In this document: positions 48,135-59,398 of the stretch, piece after piece
Layout of the letters: every line of letters begins with the position of its first letter
Position numbering within the stretch: position 1 is the stretch's first letter
Assembly (NCBI GenBank): GCA_963971535.1
Contig: OZ020589.1
Coordinates: 78,826,036-78,890,035 of the forward strand
Source: Notolepis coatsorum
Lineage: Eukaryota > Chordata > Actinopteri > Aulopiformes > Paralepididae
Length of the DNA: 64,000 nt
Direction of reading: 5' to 3'
The notes under the pieces: generated by a model
The model's database searches: none
What the model saw: the letters and a program-made list of their open reading frames with translations, nothing else
What the model was told of the DNA's origin: nothing
Made by a program: the position numbers and the translations under genes

Positions 48135-48276
48135 TATTGTATATAAAACATACATGAATTAAACAGGACACTCCATACAGTGGGAAGTTACCCAGTTTGC
48201 TGTTTTTCTTCCATAATCGTATTACTTTGATATGAAAAGACAAAATGACGAAGATGTTTAAGTGCAGATTACATTT

Positions 48277-49440
48277 GGTCATGAAATGTTTTGAGAGGCT
48301 GGTTAAGGATTACATTTGTGCCTCCCTCCCCACTGTCCCCAGTGATATGGACCCTTTGCAATTTGCATACAGGTCAAACAGGTCCACTGACGATGCGGTC
48401 TCTCAGGTACTACACAACACCCTCACTCACCTAGACAGCCAGAAGGGGGGCTATGTGAGACTGTTGTTCATTGACTATAGCTCAGCGTTCAACACCATAG
48501 TCCCCACCAGACTGGTGGACAAGCTGATTGAGCTGGGTCTGAGCTCCGCTCTGAGCGCCTGGATACTGGACTTTCTGAGTGAAAGGCCTCAGGCGGCCAG
48601 GGTGGGGGGTCAGACCTCCAACACCATCACCCTGAGCATCAGGTCCCCCCAGGGCTGTGTTCTGAGCCCCCTGCTGTACTCACTATACACACATGACTGT
48701 GGCCAAGTTCAGCTCCAACTCCATAGTGAAGTTTGCGGACGACACAGTGGTGGTGGGTGGGGCTGATCTCTGACAACGACAAGAAGGCCTACCGGGAGGA
48801 GGTTGATGCACTGGCACGCTGGTGTCAGGACAACAGCCTGCTCCTGAACATTGGTAAAACCAAGGAGCTGATCGTGGATTTTAGGAGAACACAGCAGGGG
48901 ACACACACACCACTGTGGATAAACAGGGCTACCGTGGACAGGGTGAGCAGCTTTAAGTACCTGGGGGTCCACATCTCAGAAGACCTGACATGGACAACAC
49001 ACATAGACTCAGTCGTAAAGAAGGCGAAGCAGCGCCTCTACCACCTGAGACAGTTAAGGAAGTTCAGAGTATTGGGGAAGATAATCCAGTCCTTCTACTC
49101 CGGAGCTGTAGAGAGCATCTTGACTGGAAACATCACTGCCTGGTATGGAAACAGCAAGGCACAGGACAAGAAGGCCCTACAGAGAGTGGTGCGCTCAGCT
49201 GAGCGTACTACGGGTATTGCACTACCACCCCTGCAGGTCTTATATAACAAGAGGTGCAAATCCAGAGCCTGCAGAATAATGAAAGACCCTCACCACCCCA
49301 ACAACAGCCTGTTCAAGCTGCTGCGGTCAGGCAAATGCCTGCGCACACCAGCAACTAGGACAGAGAGACTTCGGCTCAGCTTCTTCCCCCAGGCCATCAG
49401 AGTCTTGAACACTGAACTCTCCACACACAAGCACACATGA
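48277..49440 (+). pseudogene. LINE reverse transcriptase, frameshifted
   Basis: Finger/palm segment [20 protein letters not shown], motif [15 protein letters not shown], and motif B reading [20 protein letters not shown] where GAPQG is usual. After HDC the frame is lost: two bases are missing from the expected TGTGTGGCC, and about 30 bases later, in the GTGGTGGTGGGTGGGG run, the frame returns. The catalytic FADDTVVVG segment is thus in a different frame. From 48733 the frame is open again ([15 protein letters not shown] to LNTELSTHKHT, stop at 49438-49440). No endonuclease domain. Confidence 0.88.
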
Positions 49441-49636
49441 GCACACACACAACACACATACTGTATACGCTCACACACTAACAGTCACTTTAGCATGAAC
49501 ACACACACATGCTGCACACGCTCACACTCAACGGTCACTTTACACAATAAAAAGGTCACAAAAAAAACGGGAGTGGTTCTTGTATAGTAAATAGATGGAT
49601 ATAGCAAGATAGCATTAGGATATATAGTATAACTGA
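48277..49636 (+). mobile_element. Rex1/Babar-like LINE, 5'-truncated, copy 2
   Basis: Starts within the reverse transcriptase ([13 protein letters not shown]) and runs into a CACACA-rich trailer with repeated GGTCACTTTA. The usual tail is missing because the L1-like element starts at about 49637, so the L1 interrupted it or joined at its 3' side. The C terminus is close to the fragment at 29716. Confidence 0.85.
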
Positions 49637-49755
49637 CTTCCGGTTCTGTTCCACAGCACATGGCTGGCTGATTTTTCGGAGCTCGGCAATCAGGTCACAT
49701 TATCCTTGAATACGTTTTATTTTTTATACCATTTGATTTTCCAGAAGTCGGAATT

Positions 49756-50583
49756 ATGCATAAACATACGCAGAGCAAGTTGGGAACCCTGAACAATGTG
49801 GATAGGGATCTCATCAGGTCGATATTCCGAGAGGAAACGGACGCTATCTTGGCTAAGCTAGCGGGCAGGGTGGATGCATTGCAGGAGGAGGTGGCTACAA
49901 TAGGCACTCGATTAACCGTGGCGGAGGAAGATATGTCCGCGGTCGTGCAGGTTGCTGAGACCAACGTCGCAGGAATATTAGACTTGGAGGACAGGCTACG
50001 TGATTATGAGTTGAAGGCAGCAGACCTGGAGGACCGTGGTAGGAGATGCAATGTGAGAATTTATGGACTGCCTGATGAAACGGAGGACGACAACCCGATA
50101 AGGTACCTTGAGGAAATGGTTCCAAAATGGTTCCCAAAGCTAGCCCGACCTGAGATCGAGAGAGCGCATAGGATTTTTAGACCCGCCACCCAGTTGAAGG
50201 GCGGACGTGCAAACCCTCGCACATTCATTTTCTGCTGCCTGAGATTCCAGACGAGACAGCAAATACTGAGAGAGGCCAGACAGAAGCCCCCGGTTGTGAA
50301 TGGCTGTACATTGAGATTTGCCGCTGACTTTAGCGATTACACAGCTAAACGGCGAAGAGCATTCGCAGGTGCTATGGATCTGGCACGAGAGCGAGCTGTG
50401 GAGGTGTTTTTGATATTCCCAGCAACACTAAAGGTAAAGACGGGTCGGGGAGAGGTGTCATGCAACCGGCTGTTCAAGTCACCATCTGAGGCGGAGGACT
50501 ACATCCGAAGAAGCAGCACGGTCGCTCCGACGGGGGGGAGCGGACAGGCCGCGGTGGAGCATGCGCCGAGCGACGGGCAGTGA
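49756..50583 (+). CDS. L1-type ORF1 protein, 275 aa, intact frame
   Basis: RNA-binding chaperone of L1-type retrotransposons, which coats the element RNA. The frame is open from ATG to TGA at 50581-50583. Residues about 12-95 are heptad-rich (LAKLAGRVDALQEEVATIGT and following), consistent with the trimeric coiled coil. The RRCNVRIYGLPDETED block at about residues 95-110 corresponds to the conserved RRxNIRIxGLPE of the RRM region. Residues about 150-220 with FQTRQQILREARQK fit the C-terminal domain. It is followed by about 950 bp without a clear ORF. An intact ORF1 beside a broken ORF2 is unusual and may be chance. Confidence 0.85.
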   Translation: MHKHTQSKLGTLNNVDRDLIRSIFREETDAILAKLAGRVDALQEEVATIGTRLTVAEEDMSAVVQVAETNVAGILDLEDRLRDYELKAADLEDRGRRCNVRIYGLPDETEDDNPIRYLEEMVPKWFPKLARPEIERAHRIFRPATQLKGGRANPRTFIFCCLRFQTRQQILREARQKPPVVNGCTLRFAADFSDYTAKRRRAFAGAMDLARERAVEVFLIFPATLKVKTGRGEVSCNRLFKSPSEAEDYIRRSSTVAPTGGSGQAAVEHAPSDGQ

Positions 50584-51575
50584 GGTGCTGGAGCGGGTAC
50601 CTGAGGCGGGCTTCACGCGTGGCCTGCTAACATGCTAGCTATCCAGGCTAGCATACCTATAGGAGCGGAGCTGATTCCACGTGTGGGCGGCTAGCATACA
50701 AGCTAACCAAGCTACCGTCCTCACTGCATTGTGGTAGTCACTTTCATCCGCTGCTTACTCAACCTTCAAGACGGTAATACCTGACTTCTCTATACAGTAC
50801 TGTTTCAATCACGAACATGATTACGGACTAATTTAATGTAATTCAGACGCCCTATACTCTTATCAGTTTTTTCATTATTATTTATCTCTGGCCCTTTTTA
50901 TCATCCAACACTTGAGCTGTCCAGTAAACGGCGCGAGGACTGTTACGTTTGTTTATTATCTTTATTCGACTCTAACCGGGCGGGATGAAGATCACAGTCT
51001 TCACTCAAACAGACTGAATATGCTTATGATCCGTCCATTCGAGGGGATTGTTCCCCTTTGCAACGAACTGTATGCGAGTGGCAGGTCGAGGCGATCCTAC
51101 CGCTGAGGACAATGTTATGCATTTAACTCTCCTTCTTGTCATAACAGAATACAAGTGTGTCGCCGATGCTGCGCAGCCTCAACGTGGACAGCACGGTAAT
51201 GATTGGGGTTTGTTTCCACAATGGTGTTATTTCAACATGTGTTAAGAGTATGTCACTTTAATCAGGTTCAGTTCGGACGAACTATGTTTCATGTGCCTTT
51301 TTCGTATGAATAATATTCTATGCACTGAATTCTATATAGACGTAGATTGATACTCTCTGTTGAGAGACGGGGGAATCCCCATATTCCTAATTTGTTACAA
51401 TATACAATTCTGGTTAGAATGGTAAAGTTATATAATGTGGTCCTGGTTGCTGTGACCCGGTCACAGTGCCAGGTGATGTTTGATCGACATCGGACAAGAT
51501 ATTTGAGGGGAGGGGGGGGCACAGGGTTTTGTGTTTTTTTATTTCTTTTTGCTCGCTCTATTGTATGTCTACCGA
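50584..51575 (+). other. Gap between L1 ORF1 and ORF2, endonuclease region missing
   Basis: In an intact L1 the AP-type endonuclease would begin shortly after ORF1. No endonuclease motif (such as GDFN or SDH) is visible in any frame here, and ORF2 homology starts directly in the linker before the reverse transcriptase. This implies an internal deletion or an unrecognised insertion. Confidence 0.6.
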
Positions 51576-53965
51576 CTGGAGCTCCAAATTAAAGTAGTGA
51601 AAAAGGAGATTAACTCCATTCTAAGACAACAGTCTGAATTTCAAATGCACAGAACAAGACAACACTATTACTTTCATGGCTCTAGACCAAGTCACCTACT
51701 GGCTATGAGGATACGGGCCAGCAATCAATTTGCGGATATCCCTGCCATTAAGAACCAACAGGGGGAGATAACCACCAACCCCAAAAAAATCAATGATACA
51801 TTTAGCTCATTTTACTCCAACCTGTACGAGTCGGAAGTGGTCTTTGATCACGCCAAGCTGGAGGACTATCTTAGTCAAATTAACCTACCACAAATCTCAG
51901 AGGAGGACGCAAAGCGGTTAGCTGAACCTATCACACTAGATGAACTCAGGGAAGCAATTGCGGACATGCAGCGGGGCAAGGCTCCTGGTTGGGACGGCAT
52001 TCCACCGGAACTCTATACTGCGTTTTGGGATATACTTGGTCCCTTATTACTTTCAATGATTTTACACTCAGTCGAGGAGGGCAATTTTTCCAGGGATGTC
52101 AATATGGCGCTTATATCTGTTCTACTCAAGAAAGATAAGGACCCCACTGAATGTGGCAGCTATAGACCCTTAAGTCTCCTCGGAGCCGATCTCAAGCTAT
52201 ATGCTAAGGTGCTAGCCATCCGACTTCAAAAGCATATGACGTTTCTGGTTAACCCCGATCAGACTGGCTTTATAAGAGGCCGACTGGTCACGGATAATAT
52301 CAGACGGTTACTACACGACGCCAGTAAGGATGTTGCAACCCCTACGGCCGTCATGTCCTTAGACGCGATGAAGGCCTTTGACAGACTGGAGTGATCGTAT
52401 TTATGGGCAGTACTAGGAAGGATGGGATTGGGCGAGGGTTTCATTCACATGATCAAAGTTCTCTACACAGGCCCGTCTGCCATGATCTTGACAGGGAAGC
52501 TTTGCTCACCACTATTCGCTGTTTCGCGCTCTTCTAGACAGGGTTGTCCTCTTAGCCCAGGACTCTTTGCTCTTTCACTCGAACCCCTAGCGCAGTACAT
52601 AAGGCAATCACGAGTTATATCCCCTGTGTCAATTAAGGGCACACATCACCATATCAGCTTATACGTGGATGATGTACTCCTATTTATGCAGAACCCGGCC
52701 GTCTCTCTGCCCTACCTTCTCCAAGTAATAGATGACTTTGGCAGCCTATCTGGATTTAAGATCAACTGGCCAAAATCAGCCTTCCTTCCACTCAACGAGG
52801 CTGCGAAGGCAACCCTCCTTCCAGCAAATATCTCATGGTAGAACACTTTAAATGCCTTGGGGTTGAAATATTCCCGACTGTTAACCAGACTGTAAAGTAT
52901 AACTACTCCAGTTTGGGGGACAGGATTGCGAAGGATTTTGACAGGTGGTCCAAATTAAAGAACTCATTACAGGCCCGCGCCTCAATAATTAAGATGAATG
53001 TCTTACCTAGAATACATTTTATTAGCTCCATGCTTCCGCTGTCTTCTCCTGTTGGTTACTGGCAAAAACTGCACTCTGCTGCATATAAATTCGTCTGGAA
53101 TAACAAACGCCCACGCTTAAAGAGAACCACTGCACAGAGGAGTAAATTGGACGGACTTCAAATATAATTTCCAAGCATACTCTCTAAGACCTCTTATCAC
53201 ATGGTTTGACGCTCATGCGGCTGTCTCCTGGCGTCCATTGGAGGAGGAGATGGTGTCCCCACACAGACTTCAAGATATCGTGTATACCAACATCTCAATC
53301 AAACAATGCAAATTACGATTTTTTTTTGCCCTCTGATCACACATGTGATCCAGATTTGGCGTGATACCCAGAAAACTTGCACTAACCGCCATAAATGGCA
53401 CACACACTCCCCACTGTTCAATAACAATTTGCTCCTTATTGGACAACAACCCATTAGATTCCCCAGATGGGAGGGGAAAGGTATCCATATATTGGGGGAT
53501 ATTTTCAACAACTCTGGTATCCGGTCATTTCAGGACCTATCCAACGAATTTGATCTCCCCGGTAGCTCCTTTTTCTTTTCTTTACAAATGAGGGCAGCTC
53601 TAAAGGCTCACAGAGTCCCATGGGACGCTCCACTAGAACGACACCGGTTTCACAAATTATTTTATGACAGAGAGACATCGAGAGGCTTCGTCTCTGACTT
53701 TTATCGGCACCTACTTACAGCCTCATATAAAGACCTACCCTTAGATACGATTTGGAGAAAGGATATCCCTGAGTTGGATATAGACTTTGACTGGGATGCG
53801 GTATGGGAAAATATTAGGCTCTCATCACGCAACCCAGATCACCAAGAGAACCATCAAAATTTTGTTCATAGGACTTATTTGACCCCCAGGCGATTGAACC
53901 TAATGGGTCTCAGGCCTGACTCTCGATGTTCCTTGTGTCCAGACGGTGCCATTGGAACATATATG
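51576..53965 (+). pseudogene. L1/Tx1-type ORF2 remains: reverse transcriptase and C-terminal part
   Basis: Starts in the pre-RT linker (RTRQHYYFHGSRPSHLLAMR). RT segments follow: RGKAPGWDGIPPELY, YRPLSLLGADLKLYAKVLA, NPDQTGFIRGR, motif A MSLDAMKAFDRLE, motif B SSRQGCPLSPGLFALSLEPL, and motif C YVDDVLLF with the catalytic Asp pair intact. A TGA at 52392-52394 sits right after motif A where Trp is expected, and a frameshift lies near 52836 before FKCLGVEIFPTV. A C-terminal segment with RTYLTPRRLNLMGLRPDSRC then SLC is cut by the LTR element at 53966. The copy is non-functional. Confidence 0.85.
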
Positions 53966-55242
53966 TGTAGCAGCCTGAATATTCTACAAAGTATTCAGTA
54001 GTGCTAACTAACTGTTACTTTCCCTGTGTGTGTATAACGTGTGATTTACAGTGTTCCTTTGGATAGACTAACAGTGTTCCTTTGGATAGCTCGCCCAGTC
54101 TAACGACGAGGTGAGGTGCTACTCTTCTCCAGATGCAGTATGGATTACTAGCAATAACATTGAGCCCTTTCTTTCCCTTTCTGGAGCGGTCCTTGCGTGG
54201 GACCAGTGGAGGTTGCCAGCAGGGGGCGGAGTGCAGTGGTGGCAGGTGGAGCAGTGGAGAGAAGCAAGCAACGAGGAAGAGGGAATTACCTGGAGGCGAG
54301 GGGAACAGGAAGTTCTCTTCGGCGTTGGACTTGGCCGTGAACGGTCGCAGCTACAACGGGTGTGTGCTTTGGAATAGCCCCGTTGAAGAAGTGAAGTTGG
54401 AGAGCCCCGTCGGAGTGAGCGGCGGGTGATGAGACATACTTGCTAGTGCCGGGTTATCCTAGAAGTATCAGCGATAGTGTGTGAGTAAGAGAAACCGAAC
54501 CCAAGGACTAACGTCTAGAGCAGGGGTGTCAAACTCATTTTCACAGAGGGCCACATCAGCATTATGGTTGCCCTCAAAGGGCCAAAGACCGTATAAATGT
54601 TAATGTAATGTAAAATAAATGTAGCTACTCATTTACATATTGTTAAACATGTTGTTTCTGTATTTATTACTTATTCAAGTTATACATATTGCATATGCAT
54701 TTGCATAGATGTAAAAATATATGTTAGCTTATGTTATTTTAACAAATAATTTTAGTTTATCAGAACCCCATATTACTCCATTAATCAATGATCAAACCAT
54801 TCAAGTAAATAACAAAGAAGAAGATCATCAAATACAAGCTATGACATTAAGTTTGTTCAAAACCTTTTTGTCACAGTCAAGAGGGGCAGAACTAACAACT
54901 GAGCTGCAAAGAACATGTGGGACAGATGTAGCAGATGTTACAAAAACAAATGGCTGCACACAACCTTGCAGAGGCCATACATCCAACTAATGGAAGATAG
55001 TTTAATTAACTTTCATTAACAGATTGCAGAATGGGTACAGTACAGTACAGCTCAATACACACAATTCTCCACTTGCACAACCTGAAAGTAGGCACTTCCG
55101 GCTGACTTCCGGTTGCCAATGGTACTTCCTGTCCCATCCAAATACATTGGTTTTAGCTACTTTTCTCCCCTTATTTAAACAACTTTGTCGTCACAGAGAG
55201 GCAATGAAACGTTTGTATTATTATAGTATAGAATGTATTTAA

Positions 55243-56181
55243 CTCTTTCAGTGCCACTCACGAGATTTCTCTGTTTTTTTTATAGGTGGTTGCATGCCAC
55301 TCACGAGATTTCTCGGAATTATTATTATTATTATTTTTTTTTGCGATCTGAAAAATTATTGCATCACCCGAGCCTACCCGAGTATAGCCGAGCTGCGCCG
55401 GTGATCACTGTGGAAAAAAGCGCCCCCTGTCGTCTCCCAGATGACATAAGTGATTTTGGAATGGACTCAATGAAAATGAATGGGGAAAAAAATCCGGTAC
55501 TCCACATTTTCCAGTTCACTGATCCAGCCGGGGTTACCACAGTTCATTCTGGAGCCTCAGATCCCCGCGGATCATGGAGATCTACTGTGTCGCGTTGGAT
55601 CCATACACGTATCGATTTTTTCGAATGGTGATCAGGAATTGGAATATACCAGTTGGATACCATCTGATGTCAGGTAAGGACTCTATGTTATCAGTGGTAG
55701 GATAATCGGAGTAAGTTTGATGAAGTTATAAGCTGTTTTGTGAAATGTCTTCTTTCGGTTTCACTGTAAAAGTCTGTGAGGAAATCAACAGAGCGATTAT
55801 CAGTGCGCGGCCGTAATGTGTTTGCGTGCACGTATAATATTGATCATCTAGCGTTTATTTGAAAACGATTCATAAAAAGGCCGACGAATATCAACGTTGT
55901 GGAATATTCCACTAAAAGACGATTTTCATAGAATGCTCCAGAATGAGCTGTTTTTATATCAAAACGGGGGCTTTTCTAACTGCTCTGAAACGGAAACGAC
56001 GCGATAAAAAAACAATCTGTCTTCACAGCACTGACTGGAAAATAGTCTTTGATAATGCGATGGGCAGATTAGACACATAGCCATAATTTAAAACATAGAT
56101 TAGGCGATATTAACGTTAACATTGGCGCAGATGGTGGCATTCAAGCGGTAAAACGGAAAACCAGGCGTGGCACTGAAAGAG
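55243..56181 (+). mobile_element. piggyBac-like element, copy P5 (939 bp), intact ends
   Basis: TTAA at 55239-55242 and 56182-56185, with inverted ends CTCTTTCAGTGCCAC and GTGGCACTGAAAGAG (15 of 15 matching). This is the best preserved copy of the family and free of insertions, so it gives the empty sites for the two insertions in P2. ATGGTGATCAGGAATTGG at 55629 opens 16 codons and ends TCAG|GTAAGG. Confidence 0.92.
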
Positions 56182-56550
56182 TTAATAAGCAAACGTTTGT
56201 CAGCAGGGTTTTTGGGCTGTATTTCATGTAAAAACGTTTACTGTTAGTTTCCTTGCTCAGCCAGCATTAGCCTTCATTAGCTAACAGAAGCTAGTGGTTA
56301 AACAGGCCGGATTAGCTTTGAGCTAACTATCTTTCCCGACCCATGTATTCATTCCATTCTAAACATAACGTTAGTTTACAAAACATGACCTGTCTATATA
56401 ACGCTGAGGAACAAATTATAAGTGTGTGGGTGTGTGTTTTGGTGAACATTGGACTGCAAACAGAAAATACATCACAGTTACAGACAGTAGCTACTGTTAG
56501 CTGCACTCAGGCTGGCTGCACTCAGGCGGCGCGATCAGCCTGTTGGACAG

Positions 56551-56672
56551 GGAATGAAGATCTCCAGCGAACACTTCATTGCCTCGGATTATGTTGTTGG
56601 GGGTGGAAGGTTTGTCCAGAAGACCACTAATCAGCTGAAGCCTGATGCGGTTCCCTCTGTCTTCGACAGACA
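56551..56672 (+). pseudogene. THAP zinc-finger fragment, C-terminal half
   Basis: GMKISSEHFIASDYVVGGGR, then LKPDAVPSVFD, matches the end of a THAP domain: the C-x-x-H-F part, where the Cys is here Ser, and the closing AVPTIF-like motif (AVPSVF). The N-terminal half with the first two Cys is not found in frame upstream, though an intron could explain that. THAP domains occur in P-element, Kolobok and ISL2EU transposases and in host THAP genes. The context favours a transposon origin. Confidence 0.6.
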
Positions 56673-56687
56673 GACCGGCGCAGGCTC

Positions 56688-56868
56688 CCGGGAGCGATGG
56701 CTAGCTAGTTAGCACCAGCCGAGGACCGGCGTTAGCTGCCGGGAGCGATGGCTAGCTAGTTAGCACCAGCCGGGGACCTGGAGCGATGGCTAGCTAGTTA
56801 GCACCAGTCGGGGACCGGCGTTAGCTGCCGGGAACGATGGCTAGCTAGTTAGCACCAGCCGGGTGCTT
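56688..56868. repeat. Short tandem repeat with GCTAGCTAGTTAGC
   Basis: GAGCGATGGCTAGCTAGTTA then GCACCAGCCG occurs four times at uneven spacing (about 36 to 55 bases), with GGACCGGCGTTAGCTGCCGG between some units. Confidence 0.85.
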
Positions 56869-56870
56869 GA

Positions 56871-57066
56871 CTTGATATGCATGACCTTGGTGGGCTCTAG
56901 GTCAACTCCTGAAAAGGGGGTCAATGTCAGACTTTGCAATCAAAAGTTAGGGGGCTAATAACCCTTGCCATAATTTCAGTGCGCCCCTAACTTTTGATTG
57001 CAAGGTCTGACATTGACCCCCTTTTCAGGAGTTGACCTAGAGCCCACCAAGGTCATGCATATCAAG
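56871..57066. repeat. 196-bp hairpin, 84-bp arms
   Basis: The left arm CTTGATATGCATGACCTTGG ... CAAAAGTTAGGGG (56871-56954) and right arm (56983-57066) are almost perfect inverted copies with a 28-base loop. Part of the arm (GGTCAATGTCAGACCTTGCA) recurs once more at 57070-57090. Confidence 0.95.
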
Positions 57067-59398
57067 TTTGGTCAATGTCAGACCTTGCAATACACTGTAA
57101 GGCACTGTAAGGCTACTGTCCTGCCTCACTTCCAGTGATGAAGCTAAGCTATGCTAACGGAGCATCTATTCCCAAAGCTAAAATGCACGCACAGAGACAA
57201 AAAAGGTATGCATCTTCTTGTCTAACTCCAGGGAAGATGTTAAATAAGCTAATTTCCCAAAATAGTGGAGTTATCCTTTAAATACATTCTATACTATAAT
57301 AATACAAACGTTTCATTGCCTCTCTGTGACGACAAAGTTGTTTAAATAAGGGGAGAAAAGTAGCTAAAACCAATGTATTTGGATGGGACAGGAAGTACCA
57401 TTGGCAACCGGAAGTCAGCCGGAAGTGCCTACTTTCAGGTTGTGCAAGTAGAGAATTGTTAAGGGGATGCAGAGCAGAGAAAGACTTTCGACTTGTTTAC
57501 ATCAGGGTCCACCATTTTCAATTCGTAATGAAATTGCTATTATGTGTCTGCATGAACACACAACTGTAAGTGTACTCAAAAATAACAAAATAAGGGTTGT
57601 CTCAGTTCACAACTATATTGGTCAAGTTTTGGGTGGGACTTGTTTGCGTCCCTACAGCTTCTTATTCAATTGAGCGAGATGCTCGGTTATGTCACACAGC
57701 CAGTTTGCATCTGACAGTTCAGACAATATTTCTTCAACCCTTTGTTACCTATTCTGCCTGGATCTTTTTTGTATTTTGGGCTGTAAAATTGTCAAAGAAT
57801 GTCTGAGGAGTAAGTGCTTTTGGCTTTTTTCCTTTGTTACTTCATCAATACCTCAGATGTTCAACATATATGTATGTGTAAGAATGTGTAATAACTAAGG
57901 CTGTCAAAGTTAAAGCTTTATTAACGCATTAACCTACAATTATTTTAACGCAGCTATTTTTTAACCCAAGATTAATGTAAAAAAAAAATCCAGGGCTCTT
58001 GGGGGGCCACATCAAATGACGTGGCGGGCCACATTTGGCCCGCAGGCCATGAGTTTGACACCTATGGTCTAGAGCTAACGAGACTAACGTCTAACGTTAT
58101 CGGGTTATAGTAGTTACTGTGTGCGGTATAGTAGCATGCCGCTAACGGCTCCGTCTGACTTGAGTAGACTACCGGGCGCGAGGCGCTGAAGAGACCGGTG
58201 GTATAGCCAGCCACGTTGCGTTAACAGTGTAACCAAATAGCAGGAGAGTGCGCCGAGACCCAAAGCTTAGCTGTGTTTAAGGTAGCCAAAGTATTAGCTC
58301 GCGCGACAGAAGCAAGCCAGCAACAGCAGCGGTGGACGTTTCCCAGACGGTACAGAGGACGCCTCTTCCCACCAGCAGAGGACGCCATACAGCAAGCTCT
58401 GCCAGCTAACCACTGCCTGCTGTTCGCCCAACCTGCTGGTTGTGCTCGCGGATCGCTGACGCCATCTTGTCATCCGGACTAGCGGTGACAAGAGTGGGTC
58501 CGCCATCTTGGCTAAGTACTAACAGTACCACGTGTATCAACAGCAACGTCCATTGAAGTGAACGCTAACCATCAGTGTCTAAGGGGTACCCCAAACAATT
58601 TAAGCCGGCTTAGGTTAGGTTTTCTTTGATAACGTGGGCCCACATTTATTAGTTATTTTGTTATTTGTTTATTTGACTGTTTGATTCTGAAATTCCCAAT
58701 GTGTCTACGTTCTATGCCTGGGTTCCCCCAGTACAAGCGGGGTGGTTTAATGTATTGAGCACTCGGTGCCTATGGTGGGAAGAGCTTCCCCTACATTGAT
58801 AACAAGAGCACCCGGTGCCATATATTAAGAATTAACGTTGTAATGTATAACCTGCCCAGGCTTCACTAAACGTAGATCTAATCGGGATCATTGTGTGTGT
58901 CTCTTTCTTTGAGTTCCATTTGCTATTTTATTCTCTGGGTAAATATTGTGACTGCATAATTATTTAACCCTTACACCCCATTTACAGAATAGCATTTGAA
59001 GGGTCTATACAGGTGGTCAAGGAAGGGTACTGCTTAAAGGGAAGCCCAATAATACTATTGAACTGACAGTCACTGGGTGTGGGAGGGCTGTCGGAGGTAC
59101 TGAGGGAGTGAGGGTGTGTGGGGAGCTACTGCTGACCGCCTTGGAAGGCGAGGGAGACCAGAGTACCAGTCCCCAGGTTAGTAAATCCTGGGCCCCATCC
59201 ACTCCAGCTGCAAGCCCTCCAGAACGACGTTCCGGGCCAAAGACGGGGGTACTTATAGGTCCAATACTATAGTATCCTACTACCCAGTGTCTGTGTACTA
59301 CTACTCCCACAAGCAGGGATAATCCACCCTTCTACATTTGGCGTCACGAACAGGATCAACATCCTACTCCACTTCCTTGACAGACCAGTAGAGAGACC

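Larger units (their letters stand above)
49637..53965 (+). mobile_element. L1/Tx1-group LINE, internally deleted and 3'-interrupted
   Basis: Holds a 5' leader (49637-49755), an intact ORF1, a non-coding stretch with no endonuclease, a broken ORF2 with reverse transcriptase, and the start of the C-terminal region up to about 53965, where an LTR element begins. The remaining 3' end is beyond the window. Two-ORF layout and motifs place it in the L1 superfamily (Tx1/Swimmer-like). The exact family is not fixed. Confidence 0.85.
56186..57277 (+). mobile_element. Kolobok-like DNA transposon remnant with THAP fragment
   Basis: The right end AATAGTGGAGTTATCCT directly abuts TTAA (57278-57281), the terminus style of fish Kolobok elements. 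It contains a THAP-domain fragment (56551-56672), a tandem repeat (56688-56868) and a 196-bp hairpin (56871-57066). The left terminus is not recognised, so it may have been lost when the neighbouring piggyBac-like copy inserted. Kolobok transposases are known to carry THAP domains and to duplicate TTAA, which fits. Confidence 0.5.
55061..57459. mobile_element. Fold-back element with about 182-bp arms, opened at a central TTAA
   Basis: The left arm (55061-55242) and right arm (57278-57459) are nearly perfect inverted copies (CTTGCACAACCTGAAAGTAG, then GCACTTCCGGCTGACTTCCG). The arms meet at GAATGTATTTAA / TTAAATACATTC, so the original centre was the palindrome GAATGTATTTAAATACATTC. Between the arms lie a piggyBac-like copy and a Kolobok-like stretch, both bounded by TTAA. 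Confidence 0.88.
54521..58066. mobile_element. hAT-Charlie-like element in the LTR (3.55 kb with nested insertions)
   Basis: Termini CAGGGGTGTCAAACTCAT and the reverse complement of CATAGGTGTCAAACTCAT. The exact 8-bp duplication GTCTAGAG (54513-54520 and 58067-58074) fits nTnnnnAn. Outside the nested palindrome (55061-57459) only about 1.1 kb of the element remains, with no transposase recognised. The open frame at 54721-54990 has no family features. Confidence 0.93.
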
